From Janibacter sp. Soil728 (GTDB lineage: Bacteria > Actinomycetota > Actinomycetes > Actinomycetales > Dermatophilaceae), in assembly GCF_001428305.1 (NCBI RefSeq), contig NZ_LMRZ01000003.1:258225-322224 (forward strand): 64,000 nucleotides of DNA, in the 5' to 3' direction. This document shows, piece by piece, positions 49,460 to 57,604 of this stretch. The position numbers and the translations under genes were made by a program. Position 1 is the stretch's first letter; each line of letters opens with the position of its first letter. A model generated the notes under the pieces. The model was given only the letters and a program-made list of their open reading frames with translations. It had not been told where the DNA came from and did not search any database.

Positions 49460-50256
49460 GCACCAATGCTGCCCATGCCATCCAGGTCATCGGCATCGGC
49501 GCCGGCTCCCCCGGGCACGTGACCGCCGAGGCTGCCGCTGCGTTGGCCAAGGTCGACGTCTTCCTCGTCGCGGACAAGGGCGGGAGCAAGGACGAGCTGG
49601 TCGCCGTGCGGCGGGCGATCTGCGACCGGTTCATCCCCGCCGACCATGCCTACGAGTTCGTCACCGTGCCGGACCCGAAGCGCGGACCGGACGCCGATCG
49701 GGACACCGAGGCCTACGCCCAAGGGGTGCGTGACTGGCACGCCGCGCGCACCGATGCCTACGTGCAGATCATCGAGGACCTGCCGGACGACGCGGTGGTG
49801 GGCTTCCTCGTGTGGGGCGACCCCGCCTTCTACGACAGCACGATCCGCATCGTCGACGCGATCGGCGAGCGCATCGACACCCGCGTGCGGGTGATCCCGG
49901 GGATCTCGGCCTTCCAGACCCTGGCTGCCGCGCACGGGATCGTCCTGCACCGGGTCGGCGAGCCGGTCCACGTCACGACCGGACGACGACTCGTGGAGGA
50001 GTGGACGCGCGCCGAGGCCGCGGGCCTGCACCTCGGGACCGTCGTCGTGATGCTCGACGGGCACCTGCACTGCCGCGAGCTCGCGGCCACCCACCCCGAC
50101 ACGGTCATCCACTGGGGTGCCTACGTCGGGATGCCCCAGCAGGAGCTGCGCTCCGGGCGGCTCGCCGACGTCATCGACGAGATCGTCGAGCTGCGGGCCA
50201 GGCTGCGCCAGACGCACGGGTGGGTCATGGACGTCTACGCCCTCACCCCCGCCTGA
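49456..50256 (+). CDS. cobF: Precorrin-6A synthase (deacetylating)
   Basis: A 266-aa SAM-dependent methyltransferase that methylates C1 of precorrin-5 with loss of acetate, a step specific to the aerobic pathway. VIGIGAGSPGHVTAEA is the glycine-rich SAM loop; FLVWGDPAFYDSTIRI and VIPGISAFQTLAAAHG are conserved blocks. The start is the rare TTG at 49456, which overlaps the cobQ stop as TTGA and has AAGGAA just upstream. Confidence 0.95.
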   Translation: MSTNAAHAIQVIGIGAGSPGHVTAEAAAALAKVDVFLVADKGGSKDELVAVRRAICDRFIPADHAYEFVTVPDPKRGPDADRDTEAYAQGVRDWHAARTDAYVQIIEDLPDDAVVGFLVWGDPAFYDSTIRIVDAIGERIDTRVRVIPGISAFQTLAAAHGIVLHRVGEPVHVTTGRRLVEEWTRAEAAGLHLGTVVVMLDGHLHCRELAATHPDTVIHWGAYVGMPQQELRSGRLADVIDEIVELRARLRQTHGWVMDVYALTPA

Positions 50257-50807
50257 TGGACGCGGCACGGCGCTGCGTCATCACACCCGGCGACGAGGTG
50301 ACGGTGACCGGAGAGCTCACGGACGGTGAGAGTCCGTCGGTCTGGGTGCACCAAGGTTTCGGGCTCACGGGTCGCGTCGAAGGGGGCCAGGTCCGCATGG
50401 AGGGCCGCGTGCAGCACGGGTCCGGACCGGCACGCGTCACCGGCGTCTGGGACGGTCAGCGCATCGTGTCGGCGACGTCCACCCCTGTCGCGGACGACGC
50501 CGCACCTCCGGTCGTGCTTCGGGCCAGCGAGAGCCTGCGTGGTCCGCAGGACCTGACCGACGCGGAACGGGGATCGGCGATGGACACGCTGTACGCACGC
50601 GCCGGAGACCGGCTGCTCGGCTTCGGTGGGACCTCGCACAGCACCTTCGCGTGCCTGCTCCTCGTGGATCTTGCCTTCGTCGACTGGTGGCTCGACGTCT
50701 CGACCCTGCGCATCGATCTGTCGATCGCGATGCTGCCGGCCTCACTGTGGGATGACGCCGGGATGCTGCCACGCCACGTCCTGCCGGGTGCCCACGCCCG
50801 ACCGTGA
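50256..50807 (+). CDS. Protein of unknown function coupled to cobF
   Basis: A 183-aa protein with no family I recognise. The first half (1-85) looks like a small beta-barrel (VTVTGELTDGESPSVWVHQG, GPARVTGVWDG), the second half is helical and hydrophobic in places (FACLLLVDLAFVDWWLDVS) but without a clear membrane span. The ATG shares its A with the cobF stop (TGATG), so it is cotranslated. Codon bias is normal. A role in B12 metabolism is suggested only by position. Confidence 0.65.
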   Translation: MDAARRCVITPGDEVTVTGELTDGESPSVWVHQGFGLTGRVEGGQVRMEGRVQHGSGPARVTGVWDGQRIVSATSTPVADDAAPPVVLRASESLRGPQDLTDAERGSAMDTLYARAGDRLLGFGGTSHSTFACLLLVDLAFVDWWLDVSTLRIDLSIAMLPASLWDDAGMLPRHVLPGAHARP

Positions 50808-50855
50808 GGGCGATGGCGCGGATCACGGGTGGGGCCATGGACGTCCGGGCCTGAG

Positions 50856-50883
50856 ACCTGCATTGCCATAGGGCAATGCAGGT
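50856..50883. terminator. Bidirectional terminator between convergent cobalamin operons
   Basis: Perfect 12-bp inverted repeat ACCTGCATTGCC / GGCAATGCAGGT with an ATAG loop, between the stops at 50807 (plus) and 50896 (minus). Confidence 0.75.
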
Positions 50884-50895
50884 TCTGCACGTTCG

Positions 50896-52641
50896 TCAGG
50901 TGGTGCGGGCGGCGAGGCGGCGGACGGCCAGGCCCTGGAGCACGAGCGATGCCGCGAGGCAGGCGCCGACGCCCTCGCCGGCGCGCAGGCGCAGGTCGAG
51001 CAGCGGCTCGAGGCCGAGCTCGCGCAGCACGAGGGCGTGGGCACGCTCGCGGCTGACCTGGCCGGCGAGCAGGTAGGCCTGGGTCGCCGGCTCGATCCGT
51101 GAGGCGATGACCCCCGGCAGCGACCCCGCCAGGCCGTCCAGGACCACCGGGGCGCCTGCTGCAGCAGCCCCGAGCGTGACCCCCGTGAGCAGGGCGATCT
51201 CGGGCCCACCGACCATCGCGAGGAGGCGAAGGGGGTCTGACTCCCCCTGAGTCCGGGCCAGCGCAGCGGCGACGACGTCGCGCTTGCGCGCGACCATGTC
51301 GGCATCCGATCCGGAGCCGAGGCCGACGGCGTCCTGGGGCTCGAGGTCGAGCAGGGCGCAGGCGAGTGCTGCGGCGACGGTGGTGTTGCCGACGCCGACC
51401 TCGCCGAGACAGACCAGACCGCTCGTGGCTGCCTCGCGGCCGATCTCACGACCGGCGGCGACGAGTGCTGCGACGTCGGTGTCGCTCATGGCGTCGGTCG
51501 TCGCGAGGTCACCCCGATCCCCCGCGGGCCGAGCATCATGTGCACCCGGGATCGCTTGTGCCACACCGCAGTCGGCGGCGATGACCGACAGCCCAGCACC
51601 CGCCGCGGACGCCGCGCCGAGAGAGGTCCCGGCCACGGTCGCGGTGAGCACGTCGGCCGTCGTCGAGGCGGGGAAGGCACTGACGCCGAGATCGGTCACC
51701 GGGTGGTCGGCACCGGCCAGCACGAGGGTGCCGCCCGTGACGTCGTGGGCGCCGACGGCGAGCACCCGGTTGAGCGCCCGGTCGAGGACACCGAGCGAGT
51801 CCGGTGGCGAGAGCAGCTCGTCGGCGGCGTCGGTCGCCCCCACGAGGCGCTCCGGATCGGGGCCCCGCAGGTGCGAGACCGGCTGCTGCGGTGCCGACTC
51901 GTCGGCGGGCCACCGGTCGCGGATGACGACCTGCTCGAGCGGGGTCTTCTTCGACCAGGCCGCCCGCTCCAGGCCCGGCGACGGGGGCCGCTCGTCCGGC
52001 CAGCCGAGGCACAGCCAGCCGAGGGTCACGACGCCCTCGGGCAGGCCGAGCAGGTCGGCCAGCTCGTCGGGGTCGAAGAGGGTCACCCAACCCATGCCCA
52101 AGCCGTGGGCTCGGGCGGTGAGCCACATGTTTTCGATCGCGGTCGCGCAGGACCACATGTCGGCGTCGGGGAAGGTCGCCCGACCGAGCACACCCGTTGC
52201 GGGAGTGCGGCGGTCGCACGCGACGACGATGCCGACGGGTGCCTCGCGCAGGCCCTCGAGCTTGAGGTCGAGCATCCGCGCCGCGCGCTCGGAGGCCAGG
52301 TGCGCGGCCTGGTCGACCCGGGCCCGGTCGGCCATGGCGGCGGCCCGGTCACGGGTCGTGGGGTCGGTGACGACGATGAACCGCCACGGCTGGGAGTGCC
52401 CCACGCTCGGGGCACGGTGACCGGCCTCGAGGACCGAGGTGATCAGGTCCTCCGGCACCGCGTCGGGGCGATAGCGGCGGATGTCGCGTCGGCCGGCGAC
52501 GACCGCAGCCAGCGCCTCGGTGACGGACTCCCCCATCGCCCAGCCCGACGGGTCCTCGCGCCGCTGCGCGGCACTGCTGGTGTCGCCGATCGTCGGGACG
52601 GGCCGGGAGTACCGGGCCCGACCCCCTTCGGCCCGGGTCAT
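50896..52641 (-). CDS. bluB-cobT: Fusion of 5,6-dimethylbenzimidazole synthase (BluB) and CobT phosphoribosyltransferase
   Basis: A 581-aa bifunctional protein for the lower ligand of cobalamin. Residues about 40-255 are BluB, a flavin-destroying nitroreductase-fold enzyme: RRDIRRYRPDAVPEDL, APSVGHSQPWRFIVV, GLGMGWVTLFDPDEL. Residues about 265-581 are CobT, which attaches the base to nicotinate mononucleotide: VCLGEVGVGNTTVAAAL, GSDADMVARKRDVV, and catalytic Glu in LRLRAGEGVGACLA. The usual GDHGV block reads ADHPV here, a mild departure. ATG start overlaps the cobN stop (ATGA), so it is made from the riboswitch-controlled cobN transcript. Confidence 0.92.
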   Translation of the reverse strand: MTRAEGGRARYSRPVPTIGDTSSAAQRREDPSGWAMGESVTEALAAVVAGRRDIRRYRPDAVPEDLITSVLEAGHRAPSVGHSQPWRFIVVTDPTTRDRAAAMADRARVDQAAHLASERAARMLDLKLEGLREAPVGIVVACDRRTPATGVLGRATFPDADMWSCATAIENMWLTARAHGLGMGWVTLFDPDELADLLGLPEGVVTLGWLCLGWPDERPPSPGLERAAWSKKTPLEQVVIRDRWPADESAPQQPVSHLRGPDPERLVGATDAADELLSPPDSLGVLDRALNRVLAVGAHDVTGGTLVLAGADHPVTDLGVSAFPASTTADVLTATVAGTSLGAASAAGAGLSVIAADCGVAQAIPGAHDARPAGDRGDLATTDAMSDTDVAALVAAGREIGREAATSGLVCLGEVGVGNTTVAAALACALLDLEPQDAVGLGSGSDADMVARKRDVVAAALARTQGESDPLRLLAMVGGPEIALLTGVTLGAAAAGAPVVLDGLAGSLPGVIASRIEPATQAYLLAGQVSRERAHALVLRELGLEPLLDLRLRAGEGVGACLAASLVLQGLAVRRLAARTT

Positions 52642-55600
52642 CGCTCGTCGTCCGCGGAGTCTTCCAGGTCACCCTCGATGTCGAGGTAGACCTGCTGCAT
52701 GCCGCGCACGACCTCGGGGTCCGGCTCCTCCCACAGGCCCCGGTCGGCGGCCTCGGTGAGCTTCTCCACGATCCCCCGCAGTGCCCACGGGTTGGCGCGG
52801 CGCATGAACTCCTGGTTGGTCTCGTCGAGGACGTAGTCCTTGGCGATGCGGTCGTACATCCAGTCGTGCACGACGCCCGCGGTGGCGTCGAAGCCGAAGA
52901 GGTAGTCGACCGTCGCCGCCAGCTCGAAGGCCCCCTTGTACCCGTGCCGCTGCATGGCCGAGATCCACCGCGGGTTGACCACGCGCGAGCGGAAGACGCG
53001 GTTGGTCTCCTCCTGCAGCGTGCGGGTGCGCACCGCGTCGGGCGAGGTCGAGTCGCCGACATAGGCCTTGGGCTCGGTGCCGGTCAGCGCGCGCACGGTC
53101 GCGACCATGCCGCCGTGGTACTGGAAGTAGTCATCGGAGTCGAGGATGTCGGACTCGCGGTTGTCGACATTCTTGGCCGCCACCTGGATGCGGCGATAGG
53201 TGCGCTCCATGTCCTCGGCGGCCGGCTTGCCGTCGAGGTCGCGGCCGTAGGCGAAGCCGCCCCAGGCCGTGTAGACCTGCGCGAGGTCGTCGTCGCTGCG
53301 CCAGTTGCCGGACTCGACCACCTGGAGGATGCCCGCCCCGTAGGAGCCGGGCTTGGAGCCGAAGATCCTTGTGCGAGCGCGGCGCTCGTCACCGTGGTCG
53401 GCGAGGTCGACGGCGGTGTGCGCCCGCACGGGGTTGTCCTGCGGCGACTCGTCGAGCCCGGCGACGAGCGCGACGGCGTCGTCGATGAGGGCGATGACGT
53501 GCGGGAAGGCGTCGCGGAAGAAGCCCGAGATGCGCACGGTGACGTCGACCCGGGCGCGGCCGAGCTCGGCGAGCGGGATGGCCTCGAGGCCGGTGACGCG
53601 GCGGGACTGCTCGTCCCACACCGGGGTGACCCCGAGCAGCGCGAGGACCTCACCGATGTCGTCGCCGGAGGTGCGCATCGCGGAGGTGCCCCACATCGAC
53701 AGGCCGACGGAGGTGGGCAGCTCGCCCGTCTCCTCGCGATAGCGCTCGAGCAGCGAGTCGGCCATGGCCGTACCGGTCTGGTAGGCCAGCCGCGACGGGA
53801 TCGCCTTGGGGTCGACGGAGTAGAAGTTGCGTCCGGTGGGCAGCACGTTGATCAGCCCACGAAGGGGGGATCCGCTCGGCCCCGCGGGGACATAGCCACC
53901 GTCGAGGGCGTGCAGCACCATGGTCAGCTCGCGGTCGGTCGCGGCCAGTCGCGGCACGACCTGGAGAGCCGCGAACTCGAGGACCCGGGCGACCTCCGCG
54001 GCGCGGTCGGCAGCGAGGTCCGGCTCTGCCTCGGCGACGAGATCCGTGGCGGCAAAGGGGTCCCAGCCTCGGGCGGCGAGCCCCTCGACGAGGTGACGGG
54101 CTCTCCCTTCGACCTCGTCGGTCTCGGTGGAGGAGGCGTCCTCGCCGAGGCCGAGAGCGGCCCGCAGACCGGGGACCGAGCCGACCTGGCCGGAGAAGAC
54201 CTGCGACGCGCGCAGGACGGCGAGCACGAGGTTGACCAGCTCCTCCCCCTGCGGCGCCTGGCCGAGCACGTGCAGGCCGTCGCGGATCTGCACGTCCTTG
54301 ATCTCGCAGAGCCAGCCGTCGACGTGCATGACGAGGTCGTCGAAGCCGTCCGCGTCGTCGAGGTCGACGTCCTCCAGACCGAGGTCCACGTGCATCTGCG
54401 CGGCGTGGATCAGCTGCCAGATCTCGCCGCGCAGGGCGGGCGCCTTGGCCGGGTCCATCGCGGTGACATTGCCGTACTCGTCGAGCAGCTGCTCCAGGCG
54501 GGCGATGTCGCCGTAGGACTCGGCGCGAGCCATCGGCGGGACGAGGTGGTCGACGATCGTCGCGTGCGCACGGCGCTTGGCCTGGGTGCCCTCACCGGGG
54601 TCGTTGACGAGGAAGGGGTAGATGAGCGGCAGGTTGCCGAGCGCGGCGTCGGTGCCGCAGGAGGGCGACATCGCGAGGTTCTTGCCGGAGAGCCACTCGA
54701 GGTTGCCGTGCTTGCCGACGTGGACGATGGCGTGCGCGCCGAACTCCTCCTCGATCCAGCGATAGGTCGCCAGGTAGTGGTGGGTCGGCGGCAGGTCGGG
54801 GTCGTGGTAGATCGCGATCGGGTTCTGCCCGAAGCCGCGCGGCGGCTGCACGAGCAGGGCGACATTGCCGCGGACGAGGGCGGCGGTGACGATCTCTGCC
54901 TGCGCGTCCCGGGTGGTGTCGACGAAGACCTCACCGGGCGCCGTGCCCCAGTGCTCGGTCATCGCCTCGCGCAGGTCGGCCGGGAGGCGCTCGAACCACT
55001 CGCGGTAGCGGTCGGCGGGGATGCGCACCTGGGCACCCTCGACCTGCTCCTGGGTGAGCCACTCCTCGTCCTGACCGCCAGCGGCGATGAGCTCGTGGAT
55101 GAGGGCATTGCCCGACGTCGTGTCAGCTGCTTCGCCCTCGACCGAAGGGAGCGGGTCCATGCCGACGAAGCCGTCACCGACGTCGTAGCCCACCTCGCGC
55201 ATCGCGCGCAGCAGCCGGATCGTCGACACCGGGGTGTCGAGGCCGACGGCATTGCCCAGGCGGGAGTGCTTGGTCGGGTAGGCCGACAGGACGACCGCGA
55301 TCTTGCGCTCGGCCACGGGTGTGGAGCGCAGGCGGGCGTGGTTGACCGCGATGCCGGCGACGCGGGCGGCGCGCTCGGGGTCGGCGACGTAGTGCGGCAG
55401 CCCCTCGTCGTCGAACTCCTTGAAGGAGAAGGCGACCGTGATCAATCGTCCGTCGAACTCGGGGACCGCGACCTGGGTCGCGACGTCGAGGGGGCTCATG
55501 CCGTCGTCGGAGTCCAGCCAGTCCTGGCGGCCCCAGGTCAGGCACAGCCCCTGGAGGATCGGGATGTCGAGGGCGGCGAGGGCCTCGACGTCCCAGGCCT

Positions 55601-56321
55601 CGTCGTCCTCGCCGGCAGAGGCGGTCGCAGGCTTGGTCCCGCCGGCCGCGAGGACGGTGGTGACGAGCGCGTCGAGGGTGCCGAGGTGCTCCAGCAGCCC
55701 GTCGGGGGCGTCACGCAGCGAGGCGGAGTGGATGACGACGCCCTGGCCGCCAGCCGCGTCGATGGCGTCGGCGAGCGCGTGCGCGTAGTCGGTGTTGCCG
55801 GCCGCGTACTGGGCCCGGTAGATCAGGACGCCGACCCGTGGGCGCCGGGCGGCGGACTCGCCGGGAGCGGTGTCGAGCGCCGCGGGCTCGTCGCGGTCGA
55901 GCAGTCCCCACTGGGGCAACGCCGCCGGCGCCTCGAAGCCCTCACCGGTGAGCAGGAGGGTGTCTCCGAGGAAGGCGTGGAGCTGCGCGAGGTTGGCGGG
56001 TCCCCCTTCGGCCAGGTAGCGGTGGGCCTCCGCGGCGGTGCCGGGCGGGACCGTCGAGAGCTCCATCAGGGCCGCGTCCGGCTCCTGGGTGCCACCGAGC
56101 ACGACGAGCGGGGCACTCGCGCTCCGCAGGTCGTCGAAGCCCTCCCACAGCCCCTGCGGGCTGCCGAGGTAGCGGACGACCACGATGTCGGCGTCCGCGA
56201 CCCGTGCGGCGATCTGCTCGCCGGTCAGGCGAGCAGGGTTGGCGACCACGTAGTCGACCCCCGCGCTGCGCGCGCTCAGCAGGTCGGTGTCGGAGGTGGA
56301 CAGCAGGGCGACGGTCGTCAC
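52638..56321 (-). CDS. cobN: Aerobic cobaltochelatase subunit CobN
   Basis: The 1,227-aa large subunit that inserts cobalt into hydrogenobyrinic acid a,c-diamide with ATP and the CobS/CobT-type AAA partners. HVGKHGNLEWLSGKNLA, SYGAGILQVVESGNW and the C-terminal MYDRIAKDYVLDE, RANPWALRGIVEKL are family blocks. GTG start at 56321 has AAGGAG nine bases upstream, just after a small GC hairpin. A cobalamin riboswitch precedes it. Confidence 0.96.
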   Translation of the reverse strand: MTTVALLSTSDTDLLSARSAGVDYVVANPARLTGEQIAARVADADIVVVRYLGSPQGLWEGFDDLRSASAPLVVLGGTQEPDAALMELSTVPPGTAAEAHRYLAEGGPANLAQLHAFLGDTLLLTGEGFEAPAALPQWGLLDRDEPAALDTAPGESAARRPRVGVLIYRAQYAAGNTDYAHALADAIDAAGGQGVVIHSASLRDAPDGLLEHLGTLDALVTTVLAAGGTKPATASAGEDDEAWDVEALAALDIPILQGLCLTWGRQDWLDSDDGMSPLDVATQVAVPEFDGRLITVAFSFKEFDDEGLPHYVADPERAARVAGIAVNHARLRSTPVAERKIAVVLSAYPTKHSRLGNAVGLDTPVSTIRLLRAMREVGYDVGDGFVGMDPLPSVEGEAADTTSGNALIHELIAAGGQDEEWLTQEQVEGAQVRIPADRYREWFERLPADLREAMTEHWGTAPGEVFVDTTRDAQAEIVTAALVRGNVALLVQPPRGFGQNPIAIYHDPDLPPTHHYLATYRWIEEEFGAHAIVHVGKHGNLEWLSGKNLAMSPSCGTDAALGNLPLIYPFLVNDPGEGTQAKRRAHATIVDHLVPPMARAESYGDIARLEQLLDEYGNVTAMDPAKAPALRGEIWQLIHAAQMHVDLGLEDVDLDDADGFDDLVMHVDGWLCEIKDVQIRDGLHVLGQAPQGEELVNLVLAVLRASQVFSGQVGSVPGLRAALGLGEDASSTETDEVEGRARHLVEGLAARGWDPFAATDLVAEAEPDLAADRAAEVARVLEFAALQVVPRLAATDRELTMVLHALDGGYVPAGPSGSPLRGLINVLPTGRNFYSVDPKAIPSRLAYQTGTAMADSLLERYREETGELPTSVGLSMWGTSAMRTSGDDIGEVLALLGVTPVWDEQSRRVTGLEAIPLAELGRARVDVTVRISGFFRDAFPHVIALIDDAVALVAGLDESPQDNPVRAHTAVDLADHGDERRARTRIFGSKPGSYGAGILQVVESGNWRSDDDLAQVYTAWGGFAYGRDLDGKPAAEDMERTYRRIQVAAKNVDNRESDILDSDDYFQYHGGMVATVRALTGTEPKAYVGDSTSPDAVRTRTLQEETNRVFRSRVVNPRWISAMQRHGYKGAFELAATVDYLFGFDATAGVVHDWMYDRIAKDYVLDETNQEFMRRANPWALRGIVEKLTEAADRGLWEEPDPEVVRGMQQVYLDIEGDLEDSADDER

Positions 56322-56399
56322 GTCGTGGGCTCCTTGAGCGGGGATCCGCGCCCCGCGGTCGATCGGAAGGCCCGTGCCGTGTGGACGGACCGGCCGAGC

Positions 56400-56500
56400 G
56401 AACGTGTCTGACTCGCGATCAATCGCTCACAGTGGCGGGACCGTCCCGGACTCGCACCGGGTTCCATCCTGCTCAGCCGAACGGCAGCCTACCCACAGGA
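56400..56500 (-). ncRNA. Cobalamin riboswitch upstream of cobN
   Basis: On the minus strand the element shows the hallmark GGAACCCGGTGCGAGTCCGG, followed by ACGGTCCCGCCACTGTGAGC and, further on, the GAGTCAGAC B12-box region; the 5' end carries TAGGCTGCCGTTCGGCTGAG. This is the conserved core of class-I/II cobalamin riboswitches. Between it and the GTG lies GCGGGG/CCCCGC, a hairpin abutting AAGGAG, so control is probably at translation initiation. Boundaries are approximate. Confidence 0.92.
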
Positions 56501-56549
56501 CTGCTCCACGACGCCGCTGCGTCCACTCGACGGCGCCCGCCGCACCCGA

Positions 56550-57449
56550 TCAGAGCTTCCAGTCGGCGACGGGCTCCTCACCGATGCCGTCGGAGTCATA
56601 CGTGTAGAAGCCCGCGCCGTCGCCGAGTCCGGACCTGCCGGCGTCGATGCTCTGCTGCAGCAGGTCGGCGAACTTCTGCAACCTCTTGTCGGCCGGGTTG
56701 CTGCGCGCGACGTGGACCGCGACGTTGAAGCCGACGGTGTCGTAGATCTCGAACGGCCCCTTGGGCGACCCTGTGGCGATCTTCCACACCGCGTCGATGT
56801 CGCTGGGATCGGCGACCTCCTCGACGTAGAGATATGCGGCTGCGTTCAGGAGGGGGATGAGCAGGCTGTTGAGGATGTACCCGGGGACCTCCTTGCGCAG
56901 CGGGATCGGCACGAGGCCGATCTCACCGGCGAACTCCAGGACCGCGTCGAAGTAGCGCTCCTCGGTCTTCTCGATCTTCATGACCTCGCCGGTGTTGGAT
57001 CGCCACACGAGGTTCGCGAAGTGCAGGGCCAAGAACTTCTCCGGTCGGCCCGTGGCGTCGGCGAAATCGCTCGGTCGCAAGGACGACGTGTTGGTGGTGA
57101 AGATCGTCTTGTCGGGAGCGGCCTGACCGATCTGCCCCCACACCTTCTTCTTCAGCTCCAGGTCCTCCGGCACGGACTCGATGACCAGGTCCGCGTCGGC
57201 GACCGCCTCGTTCACGTCCGTCGTCGTCCTGATGGCAGCGATCGCGTCGTCGAAGCGCTTCTCGTCGAAGTCGGGCAGGTCCCGTCGGTAGCCGGCACGC
57301 ATCCACTCCCAGCGAGCCGGCAGCTGGGCCAGCGCCTCGTCGGAGATGTCGTACGCGATCACCGACTTCCCGTGGTAGGCGGCCTGCATCATGATCTGGG
57401 AGCCGAGCACACCGGTGCCGAAGACGGAGACGTTCTCGATGTCGGTCAT
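56550..57449 (-). CDS. 3-hydroxyacyl-CoA dehydrogenase, unusual subtype
   Basis: A 299-aa NAD-dependent dehydrogenase. The Rossmann loop is VSVFGTGVLGSQIM; LVIESVPEDLELKKKVW and TNTSSLRPSDFA are family blocks. The catalytic histidine region reads ALHFANLVWRSNTGEVM, unlike the common HFFNPVPVMKLVE, and resembles a subgroup I associate with Firmicutes (HFANxIW...NTAEIM). C-terminal VPGYILNSLLIPLLNAA is normal. AAGGA lies eight bases before the ATG. It sits alone inside the B12 cluster, with softer codon bias than its neighbours. Confidence 0.87.
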   Translation of the reverse strand: MTDIENVSVFGTGVLGSQIMMQAAYHGKSVIAYDISDEALAQLPARWEWMRAGYRRDLPDFDEKRFDDAIAAIRTTTDVNEAVADADLVIESVPEDLELKKKVWGQIGQAAPDKTIFTTNTSSLRPSDFADATGRPEKFLALHFANLVWRSNTGEVMKIEKTEERYFDAVLEFAGEIGLVPIPLRKEVPGYILNSLLIPLLNAAAYLYVEEVADPSDIDAVWKIATGSPKGPFEIYDTVGFNVAVHVARSNPADKRLQKFADLLQQSIDAGRSGLGDGAGFYTYDSDGIGEEPVADWKL

Positions 57450-57492
57450 GTTGATGTCCTTGAAGTTGGTCAATCCGTGATGTCCGCATGCT

Positions 57493-57555
57493 CGTGATGG
57501 ATCACGTGCCTGCTTGCCCCAACGAGCCAGAAGGCAGGATCGCACATGTGTGATC
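57493..57555. promoter_or_regulatory. Operator-like palindromes upstream of the dehydrogenase and cobG
   Basis: CGTGAT-GG-ATCACG (57493-57506) is a perfect palindrome; GATCGCACATGTGTGATC (57538-57555) is an 18-bp palindrome with one mismatched pair. Both lie in the divergent region between 57449 and 57605 and look like binding sites of a TetR-, GntR- or MarR-type repressor. Confidence 0.4.
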
Positions 57556-57590
57556 CTCGAAGGCCGGAAATCGGGGAGACCAGCGACACG

Positions 57591-57604
57591 TATGCTGCAT
57601 CGGC
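57591..57604 (+). promoter_or_regulatory. Leaderless -10 box of cobG
   Basis: TATGCT at 57591-57596 lies eight bases before GTG 57605; no Shine-Dalgarno sequence. Confidence 0.45.
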
